Shown here: positions 3,259 through 5,323 of the stretch, piece by piece
Position numbering within the stretch: the stretch's first letter is position 1
Layout of the letters: the number at the start of each line of letters is the position of its first letter
The notes under the pieces: model-generated
Told to the model about the DNA's origin: nothing
Database searches by the model: none
What the model saw: the letters and a program-made list of their open reading frames with translations, nothing else
Made by a program: the position numbers and the translations under genes
NCBI GenBank assembly: GCA_003520365.1
Contig: DOUW01000455.1
Span: 1 to 5,323, forward strand
Length of the DNA stretch: 5,323 bases
Direction: 5' to 3'
From: Massilia sp.
Lineage (GTDB): Bacteria; Pseudomonadota; Gammaproteobacteria; Burkholderiales; Burkholderiaceae_D

Positions 3259-5323
3259 TTACCAGATGCGCACGCGCTCCTGCGGCGCCAGGTAGAGCGC
3301 CTGGCCCGGCTTGACGTCGAAGGCCTGGTACCAGGCATCCAGGTTGCGCACGATGTAGGTGCGGTACTGGGCCGGGGCATGGCCGTCGGTCAGCACGATG
3401 CGGCGCAGCGAGGCTTCGCGCATCTTGGTGCGCCAGCCCTGGGCGAAGCCGGTGAAGAAGCGGCGCTCGCCCTCGACGCCCGCACTCTTGCCTTCCGGCG
3501 AAGCTTTATAGGCATCGAAGGCCGCTTCCAGGCCGGCCAGGTCGGCCAGGTTTTCGCTGAGGGTCAGCTGGCCGTTGACCGCCAGGTCCGGGAAGGGTTT
3601 ATAGGTGTTGTACTGCGCCACCAGCTTGCCCGATGCGGCCTTGAAGTGGGCCAGGTCTTCCTTCGTCCACCAGTCGCGCAGGCGGCCCTGGGCATCGAAC
3701 TGGGCGCCCTGGTCGTCGAAGCTATGGCTGATCTCGTGGCCGATGATGGAGCCGATCGCGCCGTAGTTCTGTGCATCCGGCGCCTTCGGGTCGAAGAACG
3801 GCGGCTGCAGGATGGCGGCCGGGAAGTTCAGCGCGTTCTGCAGCGGCAGGTTCACCGCGTTCACCAGTTGCGGCGGCATGGCCCACTCGGTGCGCTCGGG
3901 CTTGCGCTTCAACTTGGCCAGTTCCTGCTGGTAGTGGAAGTGTTCGGCGCGTACGGCGTTGCCGAAGGCATCGTCGCGCCTGACCGCGAGACCATCGTAG
4001 GATTTCCAGCGGTCCGGGTAGCCCACGCCCACGTACAGCGACTTCACCTTGGCCTGGGCCTGGGCGCGGGTGGCCGGCGCCATCCACTCGAGCTTGTCGA
4101 TGCGGCGGCTGAAGGCGTCGATGATGTTGGCGACCATCTTCTGCACGCGCGCCTTGTCCTCGGCCGGGAAATAGCGGCCGACGTAGATCTTGCCGACCGC
4201 CTCGTCCATCGCCTCGTTGGTGGCGGCCAGCGCGCGCTTCCAGCGCACCGACTGCTGCGGGGTGCCGGTCAGGGCCTTGCCGTTGAATTCGAAGCGCTGG
4301 TCGGCGTAAGCCTTGGGCAGCAGGCTGGCGTATTGGTTCAGCTTGTGGAAGGCCAGGTAGTCGCGCCAGGTGGCCACGTCCGCGTCGGCCAGCAGGCGCG
4401 CCGCGCCCGTCACCGCGCTCGGGTGGTAGACCTGGAAGCGCTCCTGGCCGGATAGTTGCGCGGCCTTGAAGAAGGCATTCCAGTCCACGCCCGGCGCGCG
4501 GCTGGCGAAGTCCTTCAGGGTCCAGACATTGTTCGACTTCTGGATGTCGCTCGACTCCTCGCGCGTGGCATGGGTTTGCGCCAGCGCCAGTTCGAGCTCG
4601 AACACGCGCGCGGCGCGTTCCTCGGCCTTGTCGAAGCCGGCCAGCTTCAGTATGGCGGCGATGTGCTGCTGGTACTTGGTGCGCAGCTCGGCCATGCGCG
4701 CATTGTTCTCGAGGTAGTAGGCGCGGTCGGGCATGCCCAGGCCGCCCTGCAGCAGGTAAGGCAGGTTGCGCGTCGGATCGGTCAAGCCCTGGGCGATCCA
4801 GACGCCGAACAGGTTCTCGGTGAAGAAGTCGGTGGCATTGAGCGGATCGACGTCGGCGCGCACCGAGGCGCCCAGCGCCCGCACCAGCGCCGCCTTGTCC
4901 TTGATCGCGGCGATCTGCGCCAGCATCGGCTTGATCGGCGCCAGGCCGCGCTTCTCGATCGCCGCCTCGTCCATGTAGGCGGCGTAGAAATCGGCCACCT
5001 TGCGCGCCTCGCCGCTCGTATCCTTGGCCGCGCCCAGCTCCTCGATCATCTTGGCGATGCGGGTATTGGTGTCCTCGGCCAGCGCACCCATCGCGCTCCA
5101 GGAGCCGCGGTCGGCCGGGATCTCGGTCTTCGCCAGCCAGTCGCCGTTGGTGTAGGCGAAGAAGTCGTCGCCCGGCAGCACGGTCATGCCGGCCGGCTTG
5201 TCGGCGGGCTTATTGGCGGGCGTATTGGCGGGCGTATCGGCCTGTTTTTCGGCCTGTTTTTCGGCTTGCTTCTCGGCTGGCGCCGCCGGCTGCGCGGCGG
5301 CCTGGCCGGCGGCGACCGCGGGC
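3259..5323 (-). CDS. M13 (neprilysin/PepO-like) zinc metallopeptidase, N-terminus outside window
   Basis: 687 residues are visible; the frame is open to the right edge. Counting from the internal Met at 5187, the zinc site is HEISH (484-488) with third ligand E545 in ENLADLAG, and D549 four residues later. HAPAQYR supplies H603 and R609, with the same six-residue spacing as neprilysin His711/Arg717. The C-terminus VRIW matches the family. LPGDDFFAYTNGDWLAKTEIP (5-25) is the normal start of the mature domain. Met5187 is not taken as the start: no ribosome binding site precedes it, and the frame continues upstream through 45 codons of Ala/Pro/Lys/Gln-rich linker, presumably after an export signal out of view. 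The enzyme probably cleaves peptides in the periplasm or at the envelope. Odd point: the usual NA(F/Y)Y substrate-binding motif reads NAVN (443-446). A strong terminator follows. Confidence 0.95.
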   Translation of the reverse strand, partial: PAVAAGQAAAQPAAPAEKQAEKQAEKQADTPANTPANKPADKPAGMTVLPGDDFFAYTNGDWLAKTEIPADRGSWSAMGALAEDTNTRIAKMIEELGAAKDTSGEARKVADFYAAYMDEAAIEKRGLAPIKPMLAQIAAIKDKAALVRALGASVRADVDPLNATDFFTENLFGVWIAQGLTDPTRNLPYLLQGGLGMPDRAYYLENNARMAELRTKYQQHIAAILKLAGFDKAEERAARVFELELALAQTHATREESSDIQKSNNVWTLKDFASRAPGVDWNAFFKAAQLSGQERFQVYHPSAVTGAARLLADADVATWRDYLAFHKLNQYASLLPKAYADQRFEFNGKALTGTPQQSVRWKRALAATNEAMDEAVGKIYVGRYFPAEDKARVQKMVANIIDAFSRRIDKLEWMAPATRAQAQAKVKSLYVGVGYPDRWKSYDGLAVRRDDAFGNAVRAEHFHYQQELAKLKRKPERTEWAMPPQLVNAVNLPLQNALNFPAAILQPPFFDPKAPDAQNYGAIGSIIGHEISHSFDDQGAQFDAQGRLRDWWTKEDLAHFKAASGKLVAQYNTYKPFPDLAVNGQLTLSENLADLAGLEAAFDAYKASPEGKSAGVEGERRFFTGFAQGWRTKMREASLRRIVLTDGHAPAQYRTYIVRNLDAWYQAFDVKPGQALYLAPQERVRIW
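5191..5274 (-). repeat. Seven-unit 12-bp coding tandem repeat in the M13 N-terminal linker
   Basis: Seven consecutive 12-bp units each begin GGC on the plus strand and encode, in protein order, EKQA, EKQA, EKQA, DTPA, NTPA, NKPA, DKPA. The units at 5239-5250 and 5251-5262 are identical (ggcctgtttttc); the unit at 5263-5274 differs from them by three bases. Units at 5203-5238 share ggcggg followed by cgt or ctt. The pattern Glu/Asp/Asn-Lys/Thr-Gln/Pro-Ala suggests expansion by slippage of an extended, flexible linker between an export signal and the catalytic domain. Confidence 0.85.

Noticed and set aside
2980..4455. 491-codon open frame on the plus strand
   Set aside because: It is antisense to the M13 peptidase and the start of the methyltransferase, both of which carry intact family motifs. 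The translation is Arg/Ala/Val/Gly-rich with no recognisable domain. Long antisense frames are expected in high-GC genes.
3259..5187. M13 peptidase starting at the Met codon at 5187
   Set aside because: The frame continues upstream through a structured tandem repeat to the window edge, no ribosome site precedes 5187, and starting there would remove any export signal.
1..5323. CRISPR array, insertion sequence, prophage or defence island
   Set aside because: No spaced direct repeats of CRISPR type, transposase or phage gene, or nuclease/toxin genes are present; all sizeable genes are ordinary chromosomal families.

Overview
The window is GC-rich bacterial DNA with dense coding and high-GC codon use. 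The gene content and protein sequences look like a betaproteobacterium, most likely the Massilia/Telluria/Duganella group of Oxalobacteraceae. This placement rests on general resemblance, including an intergenic palindrome with a GTAGGGTGGGC half-site of a kind I associate with these genomes. No marker gene proves it.

Layout. (1) 1-504, plus: the C-terminal end of a right-handed beta-helix protein, cut by the left edge. (2) About 557-603: a strong bidirectional terminator shared with the convergent csbD-like gene. (3) 632-817, minus: first CsbD-family small stress protein. (4) 818-1023: divergent intergenic region with possible promoters and two inverted repeats. (5) 1024-2118, plus: AI-2E/PerM-family membrane transporter. 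(6) 2119-2318: convergent intergenic region holding a three-part nested palindromic element and a minus-strand terminator. (7) 2319-2495, minus: second CsbD-family protein, about 60% identical to the first. (8) 2533-3201, minus: class I SAM-dependent methyltransferase, 37 nt upstream of the second csbD. (9) 3211-3247: strong minus-strand terminator. (10) 3259 to the right edge, minus: M13 (neprilysin-like) zinc metallopeptidase with an intact active site and a repetitive Ala/Pro/Lys/Gln-rich N-terminal linker. Its extreme N-terminus lies outside the window.

How the genes relate. There is no evident single pathway. The two CsbD proteins suggest a stress-response flavour, and the M13 peptidase and beta-helix protein are probably exported. 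The methyltransferase and second csbD may share a transcript. I see no CRISPR array, transposase, tRNA/rRNA, phage gene or recognisable defence system, and no convincing new multi-gene system. The points most worth a second look are the nested palindrome at 2166-2212, the terminator lying almost on top of the methyltransferase start, the altered substrate-binding motif in the M13 enzyme, and its seven-unit 12-bp coding repeat.
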